NCBI RefSeq assembly: GCF_001637325.1
Contig: NZ_LRXL01000001.1
Coordinates: 62,001-126,000, forward strand
DNA from: Cochleicola gelatinilyticus
GTDB lineage: Bacteria > Bacteroidota > Bacteroidia > Flavobacteriales > Flavobacteriaceae
Reading direction: 5' to 3'
DNA: 64,000 nt
The position numbers were made by a program, and so were the translations under genes. Shown piece after piece: positions 43,567-53,056 of this stretch. Within the stretch, counting starts at the first letter, position 1. Each line of letters starts with the position of its first letter. A model generated the notes under the pieces. That model was not told where the DNA came from. It saw nothing but the letters and a program-made list of their open reading frames with translations, and made no database searches.

Positions 43567-44888
43567 CTGATAGTTTCTTCTCCATTTTTAGTAATAACAG
43601 GTAACTTTACACCCAACCTATAAGAGTGAATATAGTCCTTGATAGGATCCTCCTTTATTTTATCAATTTTAATTTCATCTTCCGCTTCTTGATTAGGATA
43701 TATGATTAATACATCTATAATCTTGTCATAAACACCCTCTGTCTCTCCATGTAAATATTCATATACGTTTTTTAATCGTGCATAACCACTTACTTGACGC
43801 ATATCTTTATTGTCTCTGCTATCCTTATATTTAGGTTTATACTTAGCATCTATAACCATATTCAAATCTGTAGACTTTAATATAAAATCAAGCTCATTCC
43901 CGAAGTATTTATACTGAAATTTTACATCCTGTTTAAAAGAATCTTTCAATTTACCTAACACGTAAAACTCAAAAAGTTTACTCATATCTATCCAAAAAGG
44001 TGGTGTTGAAATTGTTGTTTGAGAAGTGTTTGAAATATTATATGCGAAACGTTCTAAAATTAATTTTCCTAGCCTGACCGCCTCGTCATATTCCTTAAAA
44101 AAACTATTACTTTTAAATTGACGTAACTCGCGAGCGGTTGTATTACTAGAAACTTCGTCAAAAGCTGGATTTATGAAATGAAACAAATCTTGTAATCCTT
44201 TTGTATCGGTTAGCTTACCGTAAGTAGGCAGGAACTTTTTAGAAAACTCAAACACCTTTTTTAGAAAACGGTTTTCTTTTGTGTTTGCTCCAAATTCTTC
44301 ATAACTACAAAACACTTTTAGATTTTCATTTTTGGATACATTGTGTTTTATAGTTTTTGAAACTAATATTTTTCCTTTTACTCTTCCATAAAGGTTACGC
44401 TCAACATTGTAATATGATTTTTTGAGTCCTTTTTTTACAATCTTTTTTAAAACTCCTAAAAACTCAATAATTAAAAATGGTGTTAATAAGTCTTGCTGCT
44501 GCGTAATTTCTATTTTGGGTTGATCCCACTTTATTTCAAAAAGGTCTGTAATGTGATCAACCACTTCTGGGTGCTCAATAGAAGAAAAGAGCATTTTCAA
44601 ATAATCTATTTGCTCAATGTCATTTAATTTAGGAACTATGTGCGCCGCAACTTCATTTTTAACAACCCAATCTACGCCTATATAATATCCAGTTTCAACA
44701 TAGTAATCATCCGTTTCTTCACCCTTTATTATCGTAAAACAAGACTCTTTTTTTGATTTTTTGCGATGCGTTTTCTTGAAGGATTTTCTATAATAATCCC
44801 GTTTAAAATATGGCGTGAAAATTTCGGGCACCTCCTCTTTCGAGTTATACCCTAAATGTTCTTGTAATGGAATAATTAAATTAGACAA
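43563..44888 (-). CDS. mcrC: McrC-like restriction nuclease subunit
   Basis: A 441-residue protein of the McrBC 5-methylcytosine-specific system. The N-terminal domain is variable; the C-terminal part (about 300-400) contains the PD-(D/E)xK nuclease: FGNELDFILKSTDLNMVIDAKYKPKY, with catalytic Asp in ELD and DAK. FKYKYFG and RLKNVYEYLHG are further typical parts. Overlaps mcrB by 8 bp. It is the last gene of the defence operon and provides the cutting activity to the McrB ring. Confidence 0.88.
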   Translation of the reverse strand: MSNLIIPLQEHLGYNSKEEVPEIFTPYFKRDYYRKSFKKTHRKKSKKESCFTIIKGEETDDYYVETGYYIGVDWVVKNEVAAHIVPKLNDIEQIDYLKMLFSSIEHPEVVDHITDLFEIKWDQPKIEITQQQDLLTPFLIIEFLGVLKKIVKKGLKKSYYNVERNLYGRVKGKILVSKTIKHNVSKNENLKVFCSYEEFGANTKENRFLKKVFEFSKKFLPTYGKLTDTKGLQDLFHFINPAFDEVSSNTTARELRQFKSNSFFKEYDEAVRLGKLILERFAYNISNTSQTTISTPPFWIDMSKLFEFYVLGKLKDSFKQDVKFQYKYFGNELDFILKSTDLNMVIDAKYKPKYKDSRDNKDMRQVSGYARLKNVYEYLHGETEGVYDKIIDVLIIYPNQEAEDEIKIDKIKEDPIKDYIHSYRLGVKLPVITKNGEETIS

Positions 44889-47037
44889 TCCGTAAATCTT
44901 CTATTATGGCACTAGCACTCTCTAACAAAATACCATCTTTTAAATACTCCCTTAAAATTGGCTTGATCTCATAATCTAAACGTAACTGTAATTCGTCTTT
45001 CCGATCCATTTCTGTAGAGTTATCACCATCGGCTTGTAACAAGAAATAACTATGCCCTAATTGCACATCTTTATAATCAAAATCTGGAGCTAAATGACCC
45101 GCATTTTTTAACTCACCATTATCATCAGTTTTAACGAACAATGCAGCAACGTCTTTAAATAACCTTATCGCTTGCTCATTTTTAATTACCGTTACTTTAG
45201 GCAATACATCTACAAAAGCAAAACGTCTTCTTATTGCATAATCAATATGCCCAACACTCCTATCAGCTGTGTTCATTGTGCCAATAATGAATAAATTTGG
45301 AGGTAACACAATAGATCGTGCTCCATCAAGTTCATACATACTTTCTACCCCTTCCCCTCTATATTCTAGTGCATACACTAACTCACCAAGAACAGAAGAA
45401 AGATTTGCTCTATTAATTTCGTCAATTATTAAAACGAAATTCTTTAATTCAACTTTTTGAGTGTTAATTTTCTTAGCATCTTTGTTAGATAGAAATTTTA
45501 AAAATCTATTTAGCACATAATAGTAATAAGTTGCATGTTGTCTTGCACTACCCGAAACTAATCGAGAGTTATTAATTGCTTTTCTAGAACCTAAGTCATT
45601 TAAATATGCAATTATTAAGTCTTCAAATTTCATACTATGACCATTGGTACTGCTGTTCCACGCAGATCCAGTATACCTAAAACTATCCTCACCAACTTCA
45701 AAAATAAATACATGCCTATTTAAATCATATTTACCATCCTTCTCGATTTTATCTTGAATCTCATCAACAAATTCTTGAAATTTTTCTCTAGTCCATTTTT
45801 CTTGCGATAATTCTTCTGTTCCTTTATTAAAATCTCTATAATTTCTTAAAGCTTTATTTGCAAATGCAACTAGTATTTTATTTTCTGTTATATATTCTAT
45901 TTGTCCATCCCCATTTTTAACCGTTATGCCTCTTACAAAGTCCTCATAAGTATAGGAAGGATGAAATTGAATCAATTCCACTTGATTGTTAGTTGAATCT
46001 AAAACTATATTTGAATGACTTTTAAACAGGTATTGTGCTACAGCAATCTCATAAGGATTTTTACCATTTACATTAGCTGGCTTTTGACCTGCTCTTAGCT
46101 CATTATATTTTTTTATGATATTAACATAAGATGCATCCCACGCTCGGCTTGTATCAGATTGTAACCAAACCCCTTTTTCATCAATATCAACAACCGTATA
46201 AAAATCTTTTTTACCTGAAGCATTCGCTAATTTCATTCCTGCCTTAATGTGGCTTTTTATTTTGCTTTCGCTAAGATTATTAATTGATTTCTTTAATCCT
46301 GTTAATATCTCTGCAATTTTTTTAGCGCTAAACGTTTTACCTGTACCAGGTGGCCCCTGTAAAATTATTTGCTTTTTGTATTTGAGTATATTAATTAATT
46401 CCATTTCTTGAAATTTAGGTAAATATTTTCTAACGCTCTTCGCGAAGTCTTTGATAAATTTATAAGTGTGATCTAATTTCACACGTTCTCTTGGTTCTTT
46501 GTTCCCCCAATTAAAAACAAGGTTAATAAAAGCCTCTTTAGGTGGCATATTCCCACCATTTTTAATGATCTTTTGTAATAATAGAATGATATCATGCCAA
46601 TGATTGTTATTTTCAAGGTTATAACCATACTGTTGTGTTTTTCCTTCTCTTGTAACAATTTGTAAGTGACCAGATTTATTGTTATTTGCTATAGAAAGGA
46701 GAAATTTTCTAAAATCATCCTCGTCTATTTCAATCATATCATCAATGACGGTTTGCTCAATTTCTGCTCCTGTTCCGTGAGGCCAATTGTGTTTTTCTAT
46801 ATCTAACCAAAACACAGGTTTGCCATAATGCCTCATTATTAGCACCGGATTGCTTACTGATTCCTGTTTAATAATATTACGGTAATAAAGTTTCTTTGTT
46901 GTGTATGATTTTCCTTTATAATCATAAGTTACAACAACTATCTTATAGCCACTTTGCGCTTCGGCCTCAGTTGTTACATCTTGAATAGACAAGGATATAT
47001 CGTTTATGAAATTTAAACTCTCTAGATATTTATTCAT
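44881..47037 (-). CDS. mcrB: McrB-like AAA+ GTPase subunit
   Basis: A 718-residue AAA+ protein with an N-terminal recognition region (about 1-200) and motor: Walker A LQGPPGTGKTFSA (about 226-238), IQFHPSYTYEDFVRG near 356 (McrB hallmark), Walker B/sensor IIDEINRANLSSVLGELVYA near 537, and GTMNTADRSVGHIDYAIRRR near 586. The gap between the hallmark and Walker B is about 170 residues and contains an extra segment (EVGEDSFRYTGSAW, HATYYYYVLNRF), so an insertion is likely. The ATG at 47037 is chosen; the open frame goes on to 47085 inside the HNH gene. It translocates DNA with GTP and recruits McrC. Confidence 0.9.
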   Translation of the reverse strand: MNKYLESLNFINDISLSIQDVTTEAEAQSGYKIVVVTYDYKGKSYTTKKLYYRNIIKQESVSNPVLIMRHYGKPVFWLDIEKHNWPHGTGAEIEQTVIDDMIEIDEDDFRKFLLSIANNNKSGHLQIVTREGKTQQYGYNLENNNHWHDIILLLQKIIKNGGNMPPKEAFINLVFNWGNKEPRERVKLDHTYKFIKDFAKSVRKYLPKFQEMELINILKYKKQIILQGPPGTGKTFSAKKIAEILTGLKKSINNLSESKIKSHIKAGMKLANASGKKDFYTVVDIDEKGVWLQSDTSRAWDASYVNIIKKYNELRAGQKPANVNGKNPYEIAVAQYLFKSHSNIVLDSTNNQVELIQFHPSYTYEDFVRGITVKNGDGQIEYITENKILVAFANKALRNYRDFNKGTEELSQEKWTREKFQEFVDEIQDKIEKDGKYDLNRHVFIFEVGEDSFRYTGSAWNSSTNGHSMKFEDLIIAYLNDLGSRKAINNSRLVSGSARQHATYYYYVLNRFLKFLSNKDAKKINTQKVELKNFVLIIDEINRANLSSVLGELVYALEYRGEGVESMYELDGARSIVLPPNLFIIGTMNTADRSVGHIDYAIRRRFAFVDVLPKVTVIKNEQAIRLFKDVAALFVKTDDNGELKNAGHLAPDFDYKDVQLGHSYFLLQADGDNSTEMDRKDELQLRLDYEIKPILREYLKDGILLESASAIIEDLRIV

Positions 47038-47050
47038 TTTTTTTAAATAT

Positions 47051-48214
47051 TTATTCCGTATTATATTGATGTACAGAACCAACATTTATTGCAATATCTT
47101 TTGTCAACTTAGCTAAAGGTCTTTTAGCAAAGTCTTTTTCAGCATAAAAGTTTCCATAAGCATATCTGTATGCTTCTTCTAAAGACAAGTTAGCTTCTGG
47201 AAAAGTATCTTGCAAAATTTGAATATAGTTGTCTTCAGAAAAATAACGTTTTCTTATAATTTCTTGAGCAACATCACGATGATGAATCGCTATGTCTTCA
47301 TATTTAAAAACATCAATATTAGATTGGAGCTTTTTTGTTAATATAGTTTTAGAAGGATCATTAATTTCCAATTCAATAATAATTTCATCAGTTAGACCTA
47401 CAGAGCCATCATAAGTTAAAGGCTTATAGTTATAATTTAAAAAACCGTGCTTTGGATTCTCGTCGTAAGGACTAAAATGTGTATTCGCCTCAAAAGGAAT
47501 ACTGCCCTTCAAATCCCTATTACATACAGTACAAGAAGGTATTAAATTATAAAACGACAAAGCAAAAAGAGGATTCTCTCCTTTATGCAAAAAGTGATCT
47601 AACTCAGGGCGAGTGGTATGACTATTTGAAGAACTCACGGTAAAAGTATACTGTCTGTTGCAATACGGACATATATTTATTCCCAATCTAGAAGTCAATT
47701 TATAGGCATTCCAAGGAGTATCAGGTCCTTGACTTATGAACCATTTATAATTAAATATTTTAGTAAATAGAAATGAAATATCGTCCAAAAGAATAAAATA
47801 TATTTTTTTTAATCTAACTTTATAATAAGAGTCATCATAAACTTTCATTGCTAAAATATCTTTAAGATCTTCTTTTAAAATATTCAACGAATTTAAAATC
47901 CCGGGAATCATTCTTCTTTCAAATGTTAACTTATTGTCAAACTTTACATTCTTATAATCTGAGATAGTTTTGATGAAATCTTTCTTTTTAAAAAGTGGTT
48001 GCAATAACGATTTCTTTTTCCCAGCACTTAAATAACCAATATGCTTTACAGATTCTATAATTTTATTGTTTTTTGTTTTTAGAGTAAATACTTCAATTAA
48101 TTGAAATAATTCTATGTAAAAATCAACAATTGGCTCAATTTGTAAGATTATAAAAGATGTGTGCTCTTTTTCTATTTCTTCAATATTACCACAGCATTCT
48201 CTAAGTGATATCAT
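47051..48214 (-). CDS. HNH endonuclease, PtuB-like partner of the ATPase
   Basis: A 387-residue nuclease. The HNH core lies at 182-231: CPYC (182-185), LDHFLHK (205-211) with the catalytic Asp-His pair and SCTVC (227-231), so two Cys pairs bind zinc. The C-terminus has FYAEKDFAKRPLAKLTKDI, often found in ATPase-coupled HNH proteins. Residues 1-170 are helical and unlike known domains. It overlaps the ATPase gene by 14 bp, and lies 13 bp before mcrB. With the ATPase it resembles Septu (PtuAB); both proteins are longer than a minimal Septu pair, so a variant is likely. Confidence 0.8.
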   Translation of the reverse strand: MISLRECCGNIEEIEKEHTSFIILQIEPIVDFYIELFQLIEVFTLKTKNNKIIESVKHIGYLSAGKKKSLLQPLFKKKDFIKTISDYKNVKFDNKLTFERRMIPGILNSLNILKEDLKDILAMKVYDDSYYKVRLKKIYFILLDDISFLFTKIFNYKWFISQGPDTPWNAYKLTSRLGINICPYCNRQYTFTVSSSNSHTTRPELDHFLHKGENPLFALSFYNLIPSCTVCNRDLKGSIPFEANTHFSPYDENPKHGFLNYNYKPLTYDGSVGLTDEIIIELEINDPSKTILTKKLQSNIDVFKYEDIAIHHRDVAQEIIRKRYFSEDNYIQILQDTFPEANLSLEEAYRYAYGNFYAEKDFAKRPLAKLTKDIAINVGSVHQYNTE

Positions 48215-50066
48215 CTCTTTTCTTTTTTAAAAGTAAAATTTGTTTTTCAAGATTATTTATTTCATTATTTAATGCTTGAGTATCCGAAAAAACTTCAAAA
48301 TACATTTCCAATAGTTTCTTTCTAACGATAGTATCGCCAACCATGTTGATTGTAATAAACAAAATCTCCTTCTCTTTATTTAATATATCTACTTTGTCAA
48401 ACTTCTTCTTTTTTCCAATTAAACTATTTAATAAAGTAATAACCGTGTTAATTTTTTGTTTTGCAAAATCACCTATATGCCCTCCCTTCAGAAAGAAATT
48501 GTCAGATAATAAGTCATGAATATTTGCGCCAAATGATGAGTTGTCATTCTTGTGATATAATATTGTTTTTCCTAAGTCATCTTTATCTAAGTAAACAGAA
48601 TTGTGACTCGGAATATCTGAAAGTGTCAATGGGTCATGAGTTGTAAGAATAATTTGTACAGTCTTATTTTGAAATATTTCAGGAATCACTGAAATTAAGG
48701 AATTTATATATGATTTTTTCCAAGTAGGATGAAACCCAAGATCTCCCTCATCAATTAAAATAAAATAATTTTGATGTACAGGATATTCGCTAATTTCATC
48801 ATAGTGTCCTGCGTCTAGTCTATTTTCTATAATATTATTTGCGTCATCTAGTGAAGAAAACAACTCATAAAAAGACATCTCTCCAGAGCTTAAAGTAATG
48901 TCTGGTTGAAAAGTTAAAAATAATGTTTCATCATATGTAAAAACATCTCTAAAAGATAACAAAAGTCTCTGATATGAATCAATTATCGATATTACATTAT
49001 TAAAATCTACTGTTAATTCATTGGTATAGTTAATATGATTATCCTCATCAACCATATCCAATAGAAGTTGAGTAAAACTCTTGATTTCTTTCTTTGGAAG
49101 GTAATATTTATTTTCTCCTTTTTCTATATAGGCATTATCTAAAAACCAAAATAATGCTTCTTTAGTAGAGGTGATTTGAAGAAATTCTGGATCATCCTCA
49201 CTAATGTTATTCTTTATGAAACCTTCCTCCAAGTAGTCGTTCCCTGTTCTTTCTAAAATAGAATGTATTTTATGAATAACACTATCAAGAATGTATAGTT
49301 TTAATCTTAAATTCTTACTGAAATCATTATACTCATCACTTTCATTAATTTTATTTTTTGTGTCTAATTTCAAGGATTCCAATACCTCCTGTTCTTTTGT
49401 CTCTCTTTCTGTATTTATTAATTTACTGAATCTATCAAAAAATGGACGAAAATTTCTTGAAGTATTTGAGTTGTCTTTGTTGATTATTAAAAATCTTAGT
49501 TTAATCTTAGTGAAAGAAGTTATATTCATTTCATTAAGTATTTCAACGTATTTTTCTTTTTTAAGAAAAGATATAATTCTCTTTAAACGTTCAGAATTAT
49601 GATATTCCCATAAAACATTAAACTCATCTCTTACCCATCTTGTGTCTTTCTTAAATTGAGATAATTTTGATAAATTGTGAACATTAGAAACATCACCATC
49701 CTCGTTGTTTGCACCCAAATAAGGACTATAGTAAAAGAAAAGTCCTCCAGCACTTGTCCACATAATATAAGGCTCCTTGGTATCTTCTTCAATAATTAAT
49801 TGACAACTCTCTTTTATTAAATTGAGTATAGTTGTTTTTCCTGTACCATTAGCACCTACAATTGCCGAGACTAATTCTATATTAATCCCCCAAAAGTCTT
49901 TAATAAAATTTTTGTTGATTTTTTTTTCAGTTATGATCTCATTTCCTAGTATCGTAGAAACATCATAAAAATATTTCCCACCAAGATTAATTGTAATACC
50001 TAAATGATCGTCACCAAAAAGATGTGGTTTACTATTAGGGTAGATATAAATTGCTGCTATTCTCAT
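48201..50066 (-). CDS. SMC/ABC-type ATPase (AAA_15/21-like), PtuA-like
   Basis: A 621-residue ATPase: Walker A GANGTGKTT (71-79), a 300-residue helical insertion (about 130-380), signature LSSGEMS (392-398), Walker B FILIDEGD (435-442) and switch His in LTTHD (about 474-478). This is the pattern of OLD/Septu/retron-associated ATPases. It overlaps hsdS by 4 bp (ATGA) and the HNH gene by 14 bp. It probably senses phage infection and controls the HNH nuclease. The C-terminus is a coiled coil (LNNEINNLEKQILLLKKKRD). Confidence 0.82.
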   Translation of the reverse strand: MRIAAIYIYPNSKPHLFGDDHLGITINLGGKYFYDVSTILGNEIITEKKINKNFIKDFWGINIELVSAIVGANGTGKTTILNLIKESCQLIIEEDTKEPYIMWTSAGGLFFYYSPYLGANNEDGDVSNVHNLSKLSQFKKDTRWVRDEFNVLWEYHNSERLKRIISFLKKEKYVEILNEMNITSFTKIKLRFLIINKDNSNTSRNFRPFFDRFSKLINTERETKEQEVLESLKLDTKNKINESDEYNDFSKNLRLKLYILDSVIHKIHSILERTGNDYLEEGFIKNNISEDDPEFLQITSTKEALFWFLDNAYIEKGENKYYLPKKEIKSFTQLLLDMVDEDNHINYTNELTVDFNNVISIIDSYQRLLLSFRDVFTYDETLFLTFQPDITLSSGEMSFYELFSSLDDANNIIENRLDAGHYDEISEYPVHQNYFILIDEGDLGFHPTWKKSYINSLISVIPEIFQNKTVQIILTTHDPLTLSDIPSHNSVYLDKDDLGKTILYHKNDNSSFGANIHDLLSDNFFLKGGHIGDFAKQKINTVITLLNSLIGKKKKFDKVDILNKEKEILFITINMVGDTIVRKKLLEMYFEVFSDTQALNNEINNLEKQILLLKKKRDDIT

Positions 50067-51475
50067 CTCTTCTTATAACTTAAATCCCCATCAGCAACTC
50101 GCCCCAAAACAACATCACCACCAGCAGCATATTTCTTAGACTTTGTTTTAGGTTTCTTCTTGGTTTTCGATTTCGATTTCAACATCTCAATCTCACTCAA
50201 CAACTCCCTAGCATCCCCATCACTAGCTAACTGCTCCACAAGCTCCCCTTTAAAGGCTTTGTGCAATATAGCTTGCGGCAAGGTGTCTATTTTTTGTTTG
50301 AGCGATAGGTATTGCTGCTCAATAGCATCTGCCTTAGAAAACAGGCTTTCTACTTGGCGAACAATTTCTTGTTGTTCGACTTCTGAAGGAATAGGTATTA
50401 CGAACTCTCTACATTGAGTCAGTGAAATATTGACTTGCCCAACTACACCGCGCGTCTCATTAACAAGCATATTTACAGGACTTCCTTCTCGCAAAAAGTA
50501 GTAAAGAAACTTATTGCTTAAATAATCTTTTGGACGAAAAACTGTTATAGCTTGATTTATATTACACTCTTTAAACCTTTTCGGAATTATAGCCACCTTA
50601 TTTAATGGTGGTCCTACAATGTTCATAAGTACATCTCCAGAAAAACATATTGATTTTTTACATTGCGAATTTTGAATTTCCTCTGTAACAAATTGTGGTT
50701 TGTAATCGAATGAAATTTTTTGATTTACTATGTTGTATACTTTAAAAAAAGGTATCCCCTTGTTTGAGAAATTTCCACCTCTTGGAGTACCTCCACTCTG
50801 AACTTTCTTGCAGCATTGTGTAGCTACTTCATAATTCCATTCTCCTAACTCCTTCCCCTCACGCCACTCCTCCGTCAACTTCCCAGTAACAGCCTGCGTC
50901 AACACCTGCTGACTAAAATCTTTTAATAAATGCGGGATGCGCTTCAGACTTTCCTGCATCACAGTAACCTGAGCTATCAAAGCATCTACTTTTGCTACAA
51001 TACGGTCTTGCTCTGAGCGGGGAGGAAGAGGTATTTTTGTTGCTTTTAAAATGGTTTGGTTTATATTCTTTTGAGCCACACCTTTTCCGTGACCCATTAT
51101 TTCATCTGCTAATTTTTGCAGAGAATAAATCAAATACATCTTATTTATCAGAGTAGTTGGGCTTAATCCAGCGATTGCCTGGTTTGTAGTTGCTTCAATA
51201 TTTAAAATCCCAATTCTACCAATTGTAGCAAAAATTGTGAATAATATCGTTCCTTTTGGAAATATTCTGGCAGCAGAATTATTTAAACCTTCCTCTGTAA
51301 TAAACTCAGTAGCTTCATCAACATATAAACTTTTAATATCGGAAATTTTTATCCACGGGATACTTCCTTGCCAATATGATTTATTACTTCTAGATGGTGT
51401 TCCTCCACTTTTGATAGAAGTTAAATTTTCAAGTTCCGTTTCAACCCACCCCTTTGGTAATGTATCTTCTCCCAT
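50063..51475 (-). CDS. hsdS: Type I restriction-modification specificity subunit
   Basis: A 470-residue HsdS with two target-recognition domains, each starting with a family mark: WVETELENLTSIKSGGTPSR (near 9) and EVATQCCKKVQSGGTPRGG (near 215). The central conserved helix PPRSEQDRIVAKVDALIAQV (about 156-175) and the distal PSEVEQQEIVRQVESLFSKA (about 373-392) separate the half-sites. The tail is very basic (KSKSKTKKKPKTKSKK). Each TRD reads one half of a bipartite site. It starts at TAATG overlapping hsdM by one base. No second hsdS or invertible TRD was seen. Confidence 0.93.
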   Translation of the reverse strand: MGEDTLPKGWVETELENLTSIKSGGTPSRSNKSYWQGSIPWIKISDIKSLYVDEATEFITEEGLNNSAARIFPKGTILFTIFATIGRIGILNIEATTNQAIAGLSPTTLINKMYLIYSLQKLADEIMGHGKGVAQKNINQTILKATKIPLPPRSEQDRIVAKVDALIAQVTVMQESLKRIPHLLKDFSQQVLTQAVTGKLTEEWREGKELGEWNYEVATQCCKKVQSGGTPRGGNFSNKGIPFFKVYNIVNQKISFDYKPQFVTEEIQNSQCKKSICFSGDVLMNIVGPPLNKVAIIPKRFKECNINQAITVFRPKDYLSNKFLYYFLREGSPVNMLVNETRGVVGQVNISLTQCREFVIPIPSEVEQQEIVRQVESLFSKADAIEQQYLSLKQKIDTLPQAILHKAFKGELVEQLASDGDARELLSEIEMLKSKSKTKKKPKTKSKKYAAGGDVVLGRVADGDLSYKKR

Positions 51476-52935
51476 TACCCTAACTCTTTTATCATCGCCT
51501 GCAACTGCTTCGTGATGGTTTGTAATTCGGTCATTGCTTCTTTTGCAATATCAATGGGTTCCCCTAGATCTGCGGCATCGCTTATACTATCGTCTGCAAT
51601 TAATCCTAAATCTAACGAGTCGTTCTTTTTTGTAATGGTTTCTCTGGTGATAAACTGCCAGCGTTCGTCTTTTACTTTTTTACGTTTGGTGTCTTCTATT
51701 TCTCCGTGGTATTTTTTGTCCACTTTGTCTATACCAATCCCACCTGTGTAGGCTTTTACAAAATCTGTAAATGCATTGGCGGTAAATGGGGTACGTTTTC
51801 CGTAGTTAGGCGTATTGGTTCGCATATCATAAAACCAAACCCCTTTTGTGTTTTCTACTTCGGTCTTTTCTCTCGTAAAAAAGAGTACGTTAGTCTTTAC
51901 ACCTGCGGCATAAAAAATACCTGTAGGCAATCTTAAAATAGTATGCAGGTTACATTTATCCATTAAGTCACGGCGTATTTTTTGTCCGTCGCCATCTTCA
52001 AAAAGCACATTATCTGGCAGTACTACAGCGGCACGCGCTTTACCATCTTTCTTTAAACTTCTATAAATGTGTTGTAAAAAATTAAGTTGTTTGTTACTGG
52101 TAGGAAAAGTAAAATCATCTCTTGTAGGTCGCTCCCCTCCTTTTTTAGTCCCAAAAGGTGGGTTTGCCAGTACGCCATCTAGGTTTTTTATATTCTTGCC
52201 CATTTCTGTCAAGGTATCTCCCAGAATAATATCGCTTTCCATGCCATGCAGACGTGCGTTCATTAAGGCCAGGCGATGTGCATCGGTAACCAACTCAACG
52301 CCGCTAAAGGCTTTTTCTTTCTGAAAAGTGCGTTCTTTATCATTGAGCTCAAAATAGTGATCGGTTTTGTTTTTTAAATATTCATCTGCCGCAATCATAA
52401 AACCAAAAGTACCTGCTGCAGGGTCGTTCCATCGTTCGCCTAATTTTGGCGCCATTAATTGCACCATCACATTGATTAGTGGACGAGGTGTAAAATATTG
52501 CCCTGCACCACTCTTTTTCTCTCCTGCATTTTTTTCTAAAAGGCTTTCATAAATATCGCCCATCGTATCGCGATCATCTTCCTCGTACCAATCCAATAGA
52601 TCTATCGCTTGCACCAGTGTATTAAAATTCACAGGTTTGCGTAAACTTGTGCTCGCATTGGCATAAATTTCTTTTATACTAGCACTAGTAGTTTTATTTG
52701 ATATTTCTGCTAAAAAAGTACGGTAACGATTAAAGGCTTCCGTATTGTCTTTTTCATCTACAAAACCACGCCATCTGTAATTTTCAGGAACGTGCTCTTC
52801 AAATCCTTTTACCTCGCTTAGCTTTAAGAAGAGGATAAAAGTAAGTTCGTTTAAGTATTGGTGATATGTTACTCCATCGTCCCGTAATACGTTACAAAGG
52901 TTCCATAGTTTATTAGCAATTTCGTCTGCGCTCAT
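51475..52935 (-). CDS. hsdM: Type I DNA adenine methyltransferase subunit
   Basis: A 486-residue N6-adenine methyltransferase: N-terminal HsdM_N helical domain (about 1-130), SAM loop NDPAAGTFGFM near 170, catalytic LANPPFG at 256-262 (NPPF motif). GAGQYFTPRPLINVMV is the conserved entry to the MTase fold. C-terminal helices pack against HsdS. It is 121 bp downstream of hsdR, where two hairpins occur, and coupled to hsdS. It methylates host DNA and is needed for cleavage too. Confidence 0.95.
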   Translation of the reverse strand: MSADEIANKLWNLCNVLRDDGVTYHQYLNELTFILFLKLSEVKGFEEHVPENYRWRGFVDEKDNTEAFNRYRTFLAEISNKTTSASIKEIYANASTSLRKPVNFNTLVQAIDLLDWYEEDDRDTMGDIYESLLEKNAGEKKSGAGQYFTPRPLINVMVQLMAPKLGERWNDPAAGTFGFMIAADEYLKNKTDHYFELNDKERTFQKEKAFSGVELVTDAHRLALMNARLHGMESDIILGDTLTEMGKNIKNLDGVLANPPFGTKKGGERPTRDDFTFPTSNKQLNFLQHIYRSLKKDGKARAAVVLPDNVLFEDGDGQKIRRDLMDKCNLHTILRLPTGIFYAAGVKTNVLFFTREKTEVENTKGVWFYDMRTNTPNYGKRTPFTANAFTDFVKAYTGGIGIDKVDKKYHGEIEDTKRKKVKDERWQFITRETITKKNDSLDLGLIADDSISDAADLGEPIDIAKEAMTELQTITKQLQAMIKELG

Positions 52936-52943
52936 ATTTTTTG

Positions 52944-52957
52944 CCCGCGTAAGCGGG
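52944..52957 (-). promoter_or_regulatory. Hairpin directly before the hsdM start
   Basis: On the minus strand CCCGC-TTAC-GCGGG forms a 5-bp GC stem ending 8 nt before the hsdM ATG, where a ribosome must load. It may tune hsdM translation, or be a relic of a common flavobacterial intergenic word. Confidence 0.4.
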
Positions 52958-52999
52958 TATCTTTTTTAGATGTTATTTAATATTTTATCCCAGTTTTGG

Positions 53000-53055
53000 G
53001 CTTCGACTGTGCTCAGCCTGACAATCTACTTGCACACTTAGCGCAGTCGAAGAGC
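53000..53055. repeat. Inverted repeat between hsdR and hsdM
   Basis: TTCGACTGTGCT and AGCGCAGTCGAA (with GCTC at the outer end) form arms about 27 bp apart, starting right after the hsdR stop. The word is frequent in Flavobacteriaceae spacers (REP-like). There is no T run, so it is more likely a repeat or RNA-stability structure than a terminator. Confidence 0.55.
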
Positions 53056-53056
53056 T

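Noticed and set aside
50063-51475. Phase-variable hsdS by inversion
   Set aside because: Only one hsdS with two TRDs; no second copy, inverted TRD or recombinase gene in the window.
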